Assembly (NCBI GenBank): GCA_019359505.1
Contig: JAHHHD010000018.1
Location: 53,091 to 117,090, forward strand
Direction of reading: 5' to 3'
DNA length: 64,000 bases
From: Drouetiella hepatica Uher 2000/2452
GTDB taxonomy: Bacteria > Cyanobacteriota > Cyanobacteriia > Elainellales > Elainellaceae
Positions 44,644 through 52,774 of the stretch are shown here, piece by piece. Within the stretch, counting starts at the first letter, position 1; every line of letters starts with the position of its first letter. A program made the position numbers and the translations under genes. Under the pieces are notes generated by a model. The model did no database searches and was not told the DNA's origin. It saw nothing but the letters and a program-made list of their open reading frames with translations.

Positions 44644-45024
44644 ATGTCCTTGCAAGAACTCATAGAGCAAGCTTCCAGGTTATCTCCGGTCGATCGCCTC
44701 ACCCTGGTCAGCGCCATTATTCGATCGCTGCAAACCTCAGCATCCGATCAGGATTGGCAATACTTGGTTGCCCGTCCTCACGCATGGCGGCGACAACTTT
44801 ACATCAAAGGTCGCACTCTGCTGGCATCTGTTGTGTGGCAAGACATGATGACAAATCATATGTCTCTAGAGCAAGCCGCAGAAAATTGGGACTTGCCGAT
44901 CTCTGCCATTGAAGAGGTGATTCACTACTGTGAAAGTCACCAAGAACTCCTGAAGTTAGAAGCAGATGAAGAACGCCACCGTTTAGAAAACCAGGGAGTT
45001 TCCCTTGAGCTTGTACGCAGATAG
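44644..45024 (+). CDS. DUF433-type antitoxin-like protein (orphan)
   Basis: 126 residues. N-terminal helix SRLSPVDRLTLVSAIIRSLQ resembles small cyanobacterial addiction-module antitoxins. The remainder (about 38-105) fits DUF433: YLVARPHAWRRQLYIKGRTL, LASVVWQDMMTNHMSLEQAA and a helix-turn-helix-like PISAIEEVIHYCESH. DUF433 antitoxins are normally followed by a DUF5615/PIN-like toxin, but here repeat R copy 2 starts 22 bp after the stop. It may therefore be an orphan left after loss of the toxin. The start ATG lacks a clear ribosome-binding site. Confidence 0.65.
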   Translation: MSLQELIEQASRLSPVDRLTLVSAIIRSLQTSASDQDWQYLVARPHAWRRQLYIKGRTLLASVVWQDMMTNHMSLEQAAENWDLPISAIEEVIHYCESHQELLKLEADEERHRLENQGVSLELVRR

Positions 45025-45046
45025 GAGACGCTTTAGTTAGCAGTAA

Positions 45047-45232
45047 TGAATAGAAGAGCGACTCTCTGAAATTGATTTTGAGAACTGCAATATTAATTTG
45101 CTGTCACGATTGCTTAATTCCGTAAGGCGATCGCCCTCTTCCCCCTAAGCAAAATCTGATTTCCCTTCAGCACAAATTGAGTTTGAGTTAGGCTTTGTTA
45201 ATTTTGAGTTCTGATCTTTTAGATTAGAGAAC
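45047..45232. repeat. Dispersed intergenic repeat R, copy 2
   Basis: Begins TGAATAGAAGAGCGACTCTC, shares TGAAATTGATTTTGAGAA, CTAAGCAAAATCTGATTTCC and AATTTTGAGTTCTGATCTTT with copy 1 but has an insertion of about 20 bp near the end. It directly follows the orphan antitoxin. Confidence 0.75.
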
Positions 45233-45310
45233 CCGCAGGGCGATCGCGCCGATCGGATAAGCTTGAGGAAACGCTTGCCCTAGGCATCCAATTACCCATT
45301 CGATCGATTT

Positions 45311-45673
45311 ATGGTGGAGCAAAAATACATTGACTACTGGCGCGATCGTCAGGCTCAGCAAGCGGTTGAATCTGAAGCGCTGGCAAAACAGGCGTGGGCA
45401 GATCTTCAGCAAATTGCTCAATTGCTCAGGTTTGAGTTTGGTGCAACCCAGATCATTGTCTTTGGTTCTTTGGTGCAAGGCGATCGGTTTGATGCTGAAT
45501 CAGATATTGATCTGGCGGTTAAAGGCATTTCACCCGAAGATTTCTTTGCGGCAATGGCAGCAGCCAACCGGATAAGCCATCAATGGGTTGATCTTAAGCC
45601 TATAGAATCTCTAGATTCGCACTTTTTGCAAAAAGTCCTTAAAACCGGGAAAAGCATCGATGCGGAAGATTAG
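45311..45673 (+). CDS. MNT-type nucleotidyltransferase (MntA-like antitoxin)
   Basis: 120 residues. The minimal nucleotidyltransferase fold: QIIVFGSLVQGDRFDAESDIDLAVKG, with the GSx10-13(S)DxD active-site motif (metal-binding Asp pair in SDIDLAV). The N-terminal helix (YWRDRQAQQAVESEALAKQA) is typical of this subfamily. In MntA/HepT modules it neutralises the HEPN RNase HepT by AMPylation. The partner gene overlaps by 14 bp but is truncated (45660-45821). Confidence 0.88.
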   Translation: MVEQKYIDYWRDRQAQQAVESEALAKQAWADLQQIAQLLRFEFGATQIIVFGSLVQGDRFDAESDIDLAVKGISPEDFFAAMAAANRISHQWVDLKPIESLDSHFLQKVLKTGKSIDAED

Positions 45674-45821
45674 CTCGGTAGAAGTTAGGGCTTTGACTGC
45701 GGATCTGTTGGCAGAATTGACAAAAATGCAGCAGCTTAAAGCGCAAATTCAGCGAGTCCAGACTGAGTTAGCCAACTATCCCGATCGAGCTGGCTTGTTG
45801 TATGAGAATTTTGCAGTTTAG
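45660..45821 (+). pseudogene. Truncated HepT-like HEPN toxin
   Basis: 53 codons from the ATG overlapping the end of the MNT gene: RKISSVEVRALTADLLAELT, then KMQQLKAQIQRVQTELANYP and DRAGLLYENFAV followed by TAG. The block ELANYPDRAGLLYENFA is the N-terminus of HEPN/DUF86-type HepT proteins, which continue for about 90 more residues with the RxxxxH active site. Everything after FA is missing, and repeat R copy 3 starts about seven bases later. The toxin is therefore probably inactive. Confidence 0.75.
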
Positions 45822-45827
45822 ACGATC

Positions 45828-45984
45828 AACAAAGCGATTTTCTAAACTAAATTGTGAGAACCCCAACAGAGATTAGCGATCGCGATCGCTTGATTTCGTG
45901 AGGCGATCGCTTGGTTTCGCTCAAGCAAAATCTAATTATCCTTCAGCATGAATTGATTTTGAGTTCTGATCTTTTGAGTTAAGG
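45828..45984. repeat. Dispersed intergenic repeat R, copy 3
   Basis: Most diverged copy. Shares GCTCAAGCAAAATCTAATTA, TCCTTCAGCATGAATTGATT and TTGAGTTCTGATCTTTTGAG with the others; its 5' part carries repeated HIP1 octamers. It begins immediately after the truncated HepT gene. Together with the family D element it occupies most of the gene-free stretch 45822-46322. Confidence 0.7.
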
Positions 45985-46051
45985 AAAGGCAAATTTAGAT
46001 CAGCTGTAAGAAAGTTTAGAGAGCTTCTAGCTGTGAGGGTTGACATCTGTT

Positions 46052-46129
46052 GATCCCCCTTAGCCCCCCTTGAAAAACGGGGGAACCCGATTTCAAAGCC
46101 CCCCTTAAAAAGGAGAATTTAGGGGGATC
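46052..46129. repeat. GATCCCCC-bounded element, family D, copy 1
   Basis: 78 bp. Ends GATCCCCCTTAG and TTTAGGGGGATC (inverted). Internal CCCCTTGAAAAACGGGGG and GCCCCCCTTAAAAAGG. Copy 2 is at 51026-51119. Non-coding. Confidence 0.75.
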
Positions 46130-46322
46130 TTAGAGACTTCCCCGCTCCCCAAAAAGCTCCATTTTATATCCCTACTCCTACCCCAAAACGCTCAGAACAA
46201 ATACTGAATCGATCGCCCCTTTTCTCAAAATTGGTTTCAATCTCATGGAGATCACGGTTACTGCCCAGAGGACGGTTTAATTACCTTAAAGCAAACCAAT
46301 TATACTCTCAGGAAACCGATCG

Positions 46323-46706
46323 ATGTCTCGCAAAAAGAAGTACAATTCTGTCACCCTCGAAAAAGCTCAGACCCGTTTAGCGGCACTGAAGTCTATTAAC
46401 ACTGCACTCGATCTAGGTAACGGGCTAACGGTGAAGGCTTACAGCCAGATGATTGAAGATGCCCGTCAGAAATTAGAGAATTACAACACCGCACTATCTG
46501 TTGTCGATCAGTCCTACACGGCTGCGATCGATGCCGAAAAGATGATTGGCGAATGGACAGAGCGAATGCTGATCGCGGTTGCCTATCAGTATGGCAAAAA
46601 CAGCGATGAATATCAGATGGCAGGGGGCACACGCCGCAGCGATCGCAAACGCCCCAAACGCCGAGAAGCGCAGACTACCGCAGATCCAGTTTCATCGGTA
46701 GCTTAG
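46323..46706 (+). CDS. Hypothetical protein (helical, basic C-terminus)
   Basis: 127 residues. Predicted two or three long helices (VTLEKAQTRLAALKSINTAL, YSQMIEDARQKLENYNTALS, AAIDAEKMIGEWTERMLIAV) followed by a motif YGKNSDEYQMAGGTRRSDRK and a basic tail RPKRREAQ. Proteins with this C-terminal block are widespread in cyanobacteria but unnamed to my knowledge. The length and helical bundle vaguely recall the DGR accessory protein Avd, but no Avd signature is seen. Confidence 0.65.
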   Translation: MSRKKKYNSVTLEKAQTRLAALKSINTALDLGNGLTVKAYSQMIEDARQKLENYNTALSVVDQSYTAAIDAEKMIGEWTERMLIAVAYQYGKNSDEYQMAGGTRRSDRKRPKRREAQTTADPVSSVA

Positions 46707-46812
46707 TGATTACCTTAGACAAGCGATCGCCTTCTCCTGAACTCAGGATGGGAACAGGGAACACAGGATAGGATAGAGCTACAGCAATCTTGGCTTTTAC
46801 CCTCCTGCAACC

Positions 46813-47394
46813 ATGAAACCTTCTACCCCTATCCCGCTTACCGAATCTGATCATTGGCAAGCCCCTTGGCAAAATCTGGCTCAAAGTCGCTTTTGGTTTC
46901 TGATGCTCACCGTGATGGGTAGCGCCAGCAGCGTTACCTACGCTCACCCGCCTCTCGTTGCCTTTGCCGCGATCGCGGGAGCCACCCTCAGACCCAAACT
47001 CGCCCTACTGTCAGCCATGACGGTCTGGCTGGCGAGTCAGCTCTATGGCTATGTTTTGCGCGACTATCCCTACACCTCAGAATCTCTGATTTGGGGATTG
47101 GTGATGGGCTTCGGGACGCTGTTTGTGGCGCTGATTGCGACCCTGCGCCCTAGCTTCAGCCGCCAAGGTCTTTCAGGACATATAGCCTGGGTGGCGATCG
47201 CCCTTGGCACTGGCTTTCTGCTGTTTGAAGGCTTAGTCATGTTTTGCGGCTTCCTGCTCACCGGAACCCATGTTTTCACCCTCACCACCCTGGGTCTACT
47301 GCTGTTCAAAGAGACCGTTTGGACGATCGCGCTGGCAACCCTGCATGGATTTCTGATCTGGCGCAAGACTGGAGCTTTGGCGATCAGCCGATAG
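46813..47394 (+). CDS. Uncharacterised integral membrane protein
   Basis: 193 residues with about six helices (FWFLMLTVMGSASSVTY, AFAAIAGATLRPKLALLSAM, SESLIWGLVMGFGTLFVAL, IAWVAIALGTGFLLFEGLVM and VFTLTTLGLLLFKETVWTIA). No transporter motif recognised. It ends 25 bp before the flavin monooxygenase gene, with which it may be co-transcribed. Confidence 0.65.
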   Translation: MKPSTPIPLTESDHWQAPWQNLAQSRFWFLMLTVMGSASSVTYAHPPLVAFAAIAGATLRPKLALLSAMTVWLASQLYGYVLRDYPYTSESLIWGLVMGFGTLFVALIATLRPSFSRQGLSGHIAWVAIALGTGFLLFEGLVMFCGFLLTGTHVFTLTTLGLLLFKETVWTIALATLHGFLIWRKTGALAISR

Positions 47395-47419
47395 GCAAAC
47401 TCGCGAGAGACTCTACAAA

Positions 47420-48703
47420 ATGGTGCATATTGTAATCGCTGGAGCAGGAGGCACAGGGCTAACGCTGGCTTACTTACTGGCACGGCACGGCATTGAAGTC
47501 ACGCTGATTGAGGCAGCAACTAGATTCGATCGCGTCTTTCGCGGTGAAGGATTGATGCCGGGAGGTATTCAGGCGCTAGAGCAAATGGGCTTGCTAGAGC
47601 TGCTGCAAACGCTGCCCACGCAGCAGATTCACACCTGGAAGTTTGTCGTCAACGATCGCCCCTTCCTCCAGGCAAATGAGCCAGAGGATTTGGGAGTTTA
47701 TCGCCCCACCCTCATTTCCCAGCCGTTGTTTCTGGAAGCTTTGCTAAAACGGGCGCAGGCTTTCCCCTGCTTTCACTTCATTCAGGGCACTGTCCAAGGT
47801 TTGAGCCATGAGGGCGATCGCTCCGATGCGCGAGTCTCTGGCGTGGTGGTGCGGCAGGCAGGACAAGAGGTTGCCATCCCTGCCGATTTGGTAATTGGTG
47901 CAGATGGTCGCAAATCCGCAGTGCGGCGATTGGCAAACTTGCCCCTGGAAAAGCTGGACTATGATGCAGATGTGCTCTGGCTACGCATGGCGGCTCCTTT
48001 ACCGGAAAGCGATCGCCATACCTTCTATGGATTCATTCGGGATGCTGAGAGCTTTGGGGCATACACCGCCTGGGATAATAGCCTCAAAATGGCGTATGTT
48101 TTATCTCACGAACAGCCGCCGCGCGAACGGGTTTCTAAAGAATCAGCCCTTCCCCAAGAGCAGCGACAAGACTGGAAGGCGATCGACTGGGCAGATCGGA
48201 TTGCCAAAATTGCGCCTCCTGCTTTCGCTCACCACATTCGCGCTAATGCCGATACGTTAGATCCGCCTGTCTTACTCAACGTCATGCTGGCACAATGTCC
48301 GCAGTGGCACCAACCCGGCGTTTTGCTGTTGGGCGATGCGGCACATCCCATGGCACCGATTCGCGCTCAGGGCATTAATGTGGCTTTGCGGGACGTGATT
48401 GTAGCGGTGAATCATTTGCTGCCCGTTTTGCAAACTGCAACTGAAGTGAGTTTAGAAGCGATCGACGCTATCCTACCGAACATTCAATCAGAACGTCAGC
48501 CGGAAATCCTTCGCTGTCAAGAGCTGCAACGCCAAGAACAAGCTCATGCGACTCAGATTTGTCGATCGCCCCTCCTGCGACAGACGTTGATGCTGACGTC
48601 TCCTCTGATCCGACCCTTCAGCGGCAAAGTCTGGATGGCACGTCAGCAGCAGTTACGATTTGGTATACAGCCCGTCCTGTTGAACTCCCCTCTGTTGAAC
48701 TGA
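47420..48703 (+). CDS. FAD-dependent aromatic-type monooxygenase (UbiH/PHBH-like)
   Basis: 427 residues. The FAD/NAD(P)H group A fold shows GAGGTGLTLAYLLARHGIEV (Rossmann, residues 6-25), IPADLVIGADGRKSAVRRLA (DG motif) and LLLGDAAHPMAPIRAQGINV (GD motif). Hydroxylates or oxidises an aromatic or isoprenoid-like substrate using NAD(P)H; substrate unknown. The C-terminus is a helical cap region. No Tat or signal sequence; soluble. Confidence 0.9.
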   Translation: MVHIVIAGAGGTGLTLAYLLARHGIEVTLIEAATRFDRVFRGEGLMPGGIQALEQMGLLELLQTLPTQQIHTWKFVVNDRPFLQANEPEDLGVYRPTLISQPLFLEALLKRAQAFPCFHFIQGTVQGLSHEGDRSDARVSGVVVRQAGQEVAIPADLVIGADGRKSAVRRLANLPLEKLDYDADVLWLRMAAPLPESDRHTFYGFIRDAESFGAYTAWDNSLKMAYVLSHEQPPRERVSKESALPQEQRQDWKAIDWADRIAKIAPPAFAHHIRANADTLDPPVLLNVMLAQCPQWHQPGVLLLGDAAHPMAPIRAQGINVALRDVIVAVNHLLPVLQTATEVSLEAIDAILPNIQSERQPEILRCQELQRQEQAHATQICRSPLLRQTLMLTSPLIRPFSGKVWMARQQQLRFGIQPVLLNSPLLN

Positions 48704-48798
48704 ATTAATTAAAATCATTAAGAGCTTCCTGCTGCTATCTATTTTCAATAAACCAGTGATAGGTTTTAGGGGTAGGATTAAAATCTTTCTCAATAAGT

Positions 48799-49809
48799 AT
48801 GCCGATCGAGTCGAATAAATTCATTAAGCCTCTCAATCGACGGCAGTTGCTCAAGCTGGGTTTAGCGGGGGTGGGCGTGGCTGGCGCAACGTTAGCGGTG
48901 CAACAGCTTAGGCAAGCCTCTGGAAATGCTGCCGTGCAAATTCCGCCTATTCCAGAGGGCACGCCTACCTATGGCAACGGCATCAATCCGATGAAGGTCT
49001 GCCGAGAATTTGATTACGGCACTTTAAAACAAGAAAATGGGCGCACCATCCGAGAATTTCAAATCACGGCTCAAAACACCATATTGCAGCTTAATCAAGC
49101 TATCTCCTACGTTACGTGGAACTACAACGGACGAGTGCCAGGGCCGACGCTGAGAGCCAGAGAAGGCGATCGCATTCGGGTGGTTTTCCTCAACAAAGGC
49201 GGACATGCCCACACGATGCATTTTCACGGCATTCATCCCTCTGAAGTTGACGGTATCAAACCTGTGCGCAACGACACGGCATTCATTTACGAGTTCGATG
49301 CGGTTCCTTATGGTCTGCATCTTTACCACTGCCACATTGCCCCAGTGACTCGTCACATCAGCAAAGGGCTACATGGCATGTTCATCATTGATCCCAAGGA
49401 AGGTAGACCTCCGGCTGACGAAATCGTGCTGGTGATGCAGGGCTATGACGTAAATGAAAAGAACGAAAACGAGCTGTATGCCTTCAACGGACTGCCTGAT
49501 TACTATATGCAGCATCCTATTCCCATCTATCAAAATCAGCTCGTTCGCCTGTATGTGCTGAATCTGATAGAGTTCGACCCGGTTGCCACCTTCCATTTGC
49601 ACGCCAACTTCTTCAAACTATTTCCCACAGGCATGACCCTTGCTCCCACAATGGAGACTGACGTTGTAACCATGGGCACCGCTGAGCGGCACATTCTGGA
49701 ATTTGCCTACCCGTTTCCTGGAAAGTATATGTTTCACCCGCATCAAGATGCGATCGCTGAAGCAGGCTGTATGGGAGTTTTCGACGTCATTCCACGTTCT
49801 AATGCTTAG
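48799..49809 (+). CDS. Two-domain multicopper oxidase / CuNiR-like cupredoxin
   Basis: 336 residues with a probable Tat-type leader (NRRQLLKLGLAGVGVAGATL). Domain 1 has TMHFHGIHPSEVDG and LYHCHIAPVTRHISKGLHGM, carrying the type 1 Cys, His and Met. Domain 2 has FHLHANFFKLF and YMFHPHQDAIAEAGCMG with the His pairs of a type 2/3 or NiR-type site. Reaction could be laccase/ferroxidase-like or nitrite reduction. The following lipoprotein and FTR1 permease make an iron role plausible (inference). Confidence 0.85.
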   Translation: MPIESNKFIKPLNRRQLLKLGLAGVGVAGATLAVQQLRQASGNAAVQIPPIPEGTPTYGNGINPMKVCREFDYGTLKQENGRTIREFQITAQNTILQLNQAISYVTWNYNGRVPGPTLRAREGDRIRVVFLNKGGHAHTMHFHGIHPSEVDGIKPVRNDTAFIYEFDAVPYGLHLYHCHIAPVTRHISKGLHGMFIIDPKEGRPPADEIVLVMQGYDVNEKNENELYAFNGLPDYYMQHPIPIYQNQLVRLYVLNLIEFDPVATFHLHANFFKLFPTGMTLAPTMETDVVTMGTAERHILEFAYPFPGKYMFHPHQDAIAEAGCMGVFDVIPRSNA

Positions 49810-50007
49810 CTGAATATTGGATGTAGATTTTCTTTCGGTTGAGTTTCCTTACCAGACTGATGAAAATATTTTGATTAAGTAGTTGACAGTAATTCCTATG
49901 TGGAGTGAAGATTAAGCCTTAAGCAACTATGACGGCTCGTCACACTCCTCCGCAAGGGTCTATACCTTGTGAGCTTTTGTGAGGAGCCATTAGCCAGGAT
50001 TTTAAAT

Positions 50008-51027
50008 ATGTTTACCCTTCGCTCAATCCTTAGACCTTTGCTGATGGCAGTCGCCATGACTTGCCTGGTGATTGGTCTAAACAACTGCACCCAAGCGCCT
50101 TCATCTTCTAATGCACCCTCTGCCAGCCCTGCGGCAACTAGCGCTATGACAAGCGCTACAGGCGATCGCAAAATCAATATCAATACTTCTATCCTGTCAG
50201 AACTAGATAAGCTGGAAGCACAGCTGGGCATTCCGGCGTTATCGAATCAGATTCAGGCGAGTCGTCCCTACGGCAGCATTGACGACTTGGTTAGCAAAGG
50301 CGTACTTAAACAAGATCAGTTTGATCAGATTAAAGATCAAGTCACGGTAGAAGACATCGTGCTGACTGGGGAAGCCAAAGATGTTGATTATTTGACTAAG
50401 CTGGGATTAATGAAAGGACATATGCTGATTGCAGATCAGCTCTTGAAGCTGAACTTACCCGATCAGGCAGAGCCGCACTTGGGACACCCTGTAGAAGAAA
50501 TCTATGTGGACATTCAGGAGCAGCTCCCAGAACGTAAAGTCCCAGAGTTTAGCGCTTCTTTGACAGCCGTCCAGGATTTGGTCAAGTCCAAGCCTAACGA
50601 TCCAAAAGTTGCAACGGAATTCAGTTCGGCAATGAGCGGAATCGATAAAGCGATCGCCGTTCTCCCTGCCACCCAGATGCAATCGCCTGAGTTTGTGCTG
50701 CAAGCCATGACCGAGATGCTGGATACCGCTGCGGCAGAGTACATAGCATCCATTAGCGGGGGCAAAATCACTGCCGCGATCGAGTACCAAGATTCTATGG
50801 GCTTTGTGAACTATGTGAAGGACACGATGTTCAAGAGCATTGAAGCCAAGCTAACTCAGCAAGATGCCCCGCTTGCCAAAGACCTGCGATCGAAGCTCGA
50901 TAACTTAGCCAAAGCTTGGACTCAGCCAGTGCCACCCACAGCACCAGTTGTCTCTGCTGACGAGGTTGCCAATCAGGTCAAAGCCATTGAACAAGCAGTT
51001 GCTTCGTTGAAGAAGACGGCAGCTTGA
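50008..51027 (+). CDS. Helix-hairpin-helix lipoprotein associated with FTR1
   Basis: 339 residues from ATG 50008. Lipobox LNNC near residue 27 followed by a Ser/Ala/Pro linker. A helix-hairpin-helix domain, ININTSILSELDKLEAQLGI (about 54-110), precedes a helical domain containing LGLMKGHMLIADQLL and EPHLGHPVEEIYVDIQ. The conserved KGH and HPVEE could bind metal. The rest is helical with FVNYVKDTMFKSIEAKL. Periplasmic side. The stop TGA lies within the terminal repeat of a family D element (51026). It precedes the FTR1 gene, suggesting a periplasmic iron-handling partner. Confidence 0.72.
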   Translation: MFTLRSILRPLLMAVAMTCLVIGLNNCTQAPSSSNAPSASPAATSAMTSATGDRKININTSILSELDKLEAQLGIPALSNQIQASRPYGSIDDLVSKGVLKQDQFDQIKDQVTVEDIVLTGEAKDVDYLTKLGLMKGHMLIADQLLKLNLPDQAEPHLGHPVEEIYVDIQEQLPERKVPEFSASLTAVQDLVKSKPNDPKVATEFSSAMSGIDKAIAVLPATQMQSPEFVLQAMTEMLDTAAAEYIASISGGKITAAIEYQDSMGFVNYVKDTMFKSIEAKLTQQDAPLAKDLRSKLDNLAKAWTQPVPPTAPVVSADEVANQVKAIEQAVASLKKTAA

Positions 51028-51119
51028 TCCCCCAACCCGCTTGAAAAGGGGGCTTCAGAATTCAAAGTCCCCCTTTTTTCTAGCGCAGCGGCGCGATAGC
51101 GCGGGGATTTAGGGGGATC
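51026..51119. repeat. GATCCCCC-bounded element, family D, copy 2
   Basis: 94 bp. Ends GATCCCCCAACC and TTTAGGGGGATC. Internal CTTGAAAAGGGGGCTTCA and AGTCCCCCTTTTTT, then TAGCGCAGCGGCGCGATAGC. The last two bases of the lipoprotein stop codon are the first two of the element. Confidence 0.75.
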
Positions 51120-51207
51120 GACCCAAGTATTTTCAGTCAAAGCTTTGATTGTTGATCGACTGAACTTTTCTGAAACACGCCTTCCATTTACCCAAAGCAA
51201 AAAATTA

Positions 51208-52158
51208 ATGGACTTTAGCTCTGTTTTACCCACCTTTGTGATCACATTACGCGAAGGAGTCGAGGCGGCTCTGGTGGTCGGCATTGTGCTTGCCTGTCTG
51301 CGAAAAGCCAATCGATCGCAACTCAATGGCTGGGTTTATCTAGGCGTGCTCGGCGGAATTGCAGCAAGTGTTTTAGTCGGAGTGCTGTTTAGCTGGATTC
51401 TTCAGTCGTTGGGCGCTTTGAGTCCGGCGGCTGAATTTTTGATGGAAGGCATTTTTAGCGTTGTGGCGATCGCTCTCCTCAGCTGGATGCTGATTTGGAT
51501 GACGCAACAGTCGCGATCGATGAAGGGCTTGGTTGAAGGAGAACTATCAGCAGCCTTGAAGCGCGATACCGGGGCAGGCTGGGGCGTGTTTAGCCTAATC
51601 TTTTTCGCAGTCCTGCGAGAAGGCTTTGAAACAGTTGTCTTTGTAGCGGCCAAGTTTCAGCAAGGGCTTTTTCCCGCAATGGGGGCGCTAGCTGGCTTGC
51701 TGGTTTCAGCATCGGTGGGGGTACTGCTGTTTAAGTGGGGTATAAAGCTTAATCTGCGACAGTTTTTTAAAGTCATGGGTATCCTGCTACTGCTGATTGT
51801 TGCTGGATTAGTGGTGACAGCATTAGGGCACTTTGATAACGTGATGCAAACTTTGGCAGGTCAAAACCGTGCCTCGGAATCGCTGTGTTTCTATTACGAG
51901 CATTTCACCAGAGTTCACTCTTGCGTCCTAGGGCCTATCGTCTGGGATTTATCCAAAGTTCTACCAGAAGATAAGTTTCCAGGATTGCTGCTGAGTGCGC
52001 TGTTCGGCTACACCCATCAGCTTTATCAGGTGCAGGCGATCGCCTACCTTCTCTTTCTAATTACGATCGGCTCAGTCTATCTTCAGAGCCTTTCAGGGAA
52101 AATGTTCTTTGGTAAACCCAGCCGTAAGCTGAGCATTCGCAAACAGCGTCTAGATTAA
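51208..52158 (+). CDS. FTR1-family iron permease
   Basis: 316 residues from ATG 51208. Seven-helix permease. Two Fe-binding REGxE motifs: ITLREGVEAALVVGIV (helix 1) and AVLREGFETVVFVAAKF (helix 4). Fe3+ import in yeast Ftr1 and bacterial EfeU. Upstream are a multicopper oxidase and an HHH lipoprotein, so the three may form an oxidase-permease iron import route. Ferric specificity is by family inference. Confidence 0.92.
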   Translation: MDFSSVLPTFVITLREGVEAALVVGIVLACLRKANRSQLNGWVYLGVLGGIAASVLVGVLFSWILQSLGALSPAAEFLMEGIFSVVAIALLSWMLIWMTQQSRSMKGLVEGELSAALKRDTGAGWGVFSLIFFAVLREGFETVVFVAAKFQQGLFPAMGALAGLLVSASVGVLLFKWGIKLNLRQFFKVMGILLLLIVAGLVVTALGHFDNVMQTLAGQNRASESLCFYYEHFTRVHSCVLGPIVWDLSKVLPEDKFPGLLLSALFGYTHQLYQVQAIAYLLFLITIGSVYLQSLSGKMFFGKPSRKLSIRKQRLD

Positions 52159-52166
52159 TATCTTTA

Positions 52167-52260
52167 TGTAGCTGTCGCCAGTTTGCTTAGGACATTTAGG
52201 GTGAGGCGCGAAGCCCCACCCTAAATGTCCCTATTCTAATCACCGTGGCGGTTGCTATAC
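52167..52260. repeat. Palindromic element family A, copy 5
   Basis: Orientation as copy 3: TGTAGCTGTCGCCAGTTTGC at one end, GGCGGTTGCTATAC at the other. The central arms ACATTTAGGGTG and CACCCTAAATGT are intact but the apex has decayed (GAGGCGCGAAGCCC). It lies 8 bp after ftr1 and 2 bp before the DUF411 stop. Confidence 0.85.
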
Positions 52261-52262
52261 GC

Positions 52263-52751
52263 TCAATACTGATTAAAAACTTGGGTATTTCCCTGTTGGT
52301 CGAATGAAATGACGCTGAAGGCATCATGGATCTCGCCAGATTCCATTCCCGGTGTACCGATCGGCATACCGGGTACTGCAATACCTTTAATCTGGGGATG
52401 TTCTACCAATAGACGTTTAATATCCTCAGCTGGGACATGACCTTCAATCACATAGTCATCAATGACCGCCGTGTGGCATGAGGTTAAGTCGTTAGGTACG
52501 CCCTGCTGCTGTTTCAGGGTTTCCATGTCAGCAGTCATGACGATCGTAGGACTGAATCCTTGAGTCGTCAGATAGTCAATCCAGCCCCCGCAGCAGCTAC
52601 AGTCTGGGTCACGATATACCGTGATGTCCAGACTCTCTGCCGCTTCTGCATTTGCTGCAACTGATGAGAGGGCGATCGCAATTGCCATCAACCCGATCGC
52701 CAGAATGTGAATATATCGATCGACGCGAGAATTGAATACCTTAAATTTCAT
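52263..52751 (-). CDS. DUF411 metal-binding protein
   Basis: 162 residues with signal segment (LAIGLMAIAIALSSVAANAE) and mature DUF411 domain. The metal-binding YRDPDCSCCGGWIDYL carries three Cys near residue 50; a Met-rich loop VPGMPIGTPGME follows. DUF411 proteins are linked with copper handling and oxidase maturation. It is the last gene of the run beginning at 58869, 23 bp after the GMC gene. Confidence 0.88.
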   Translation of the reverse strand: MKFKVFNSRVDRYIHILAIGLMAIAIALSSVAANAEAAESLDITVYRDPDCSCCGGWIDYLTTQGFSPTIVMTADMETLKQQQGVPNDLTSCHTAVIDDYVIEGHVPAEDIKRLLVEHPQIKGIAVPGMPIGTPGMESGEIHDAFSVISFDQQGNTQVFNQY

Positions 52752-52774
52752 GCTGCCTCGTTCGTAACCGTCAT

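Noticed and set aside
40429..45984. CRISPR array from recurring blocks
   Set aside because: The copies are ~160 bp long, diverged and kilobases apart; no regular 28-37-bp repeat/spacer structure.
46323..46706. Possible DGR accessory protein Avd
   Set aside because: Small and helical, but it carries a distinct conserved C-terminal block (YGKNSDEYQMAGG) and is 2 kb from the TR; no Avd signature. Kept as hypothetical.
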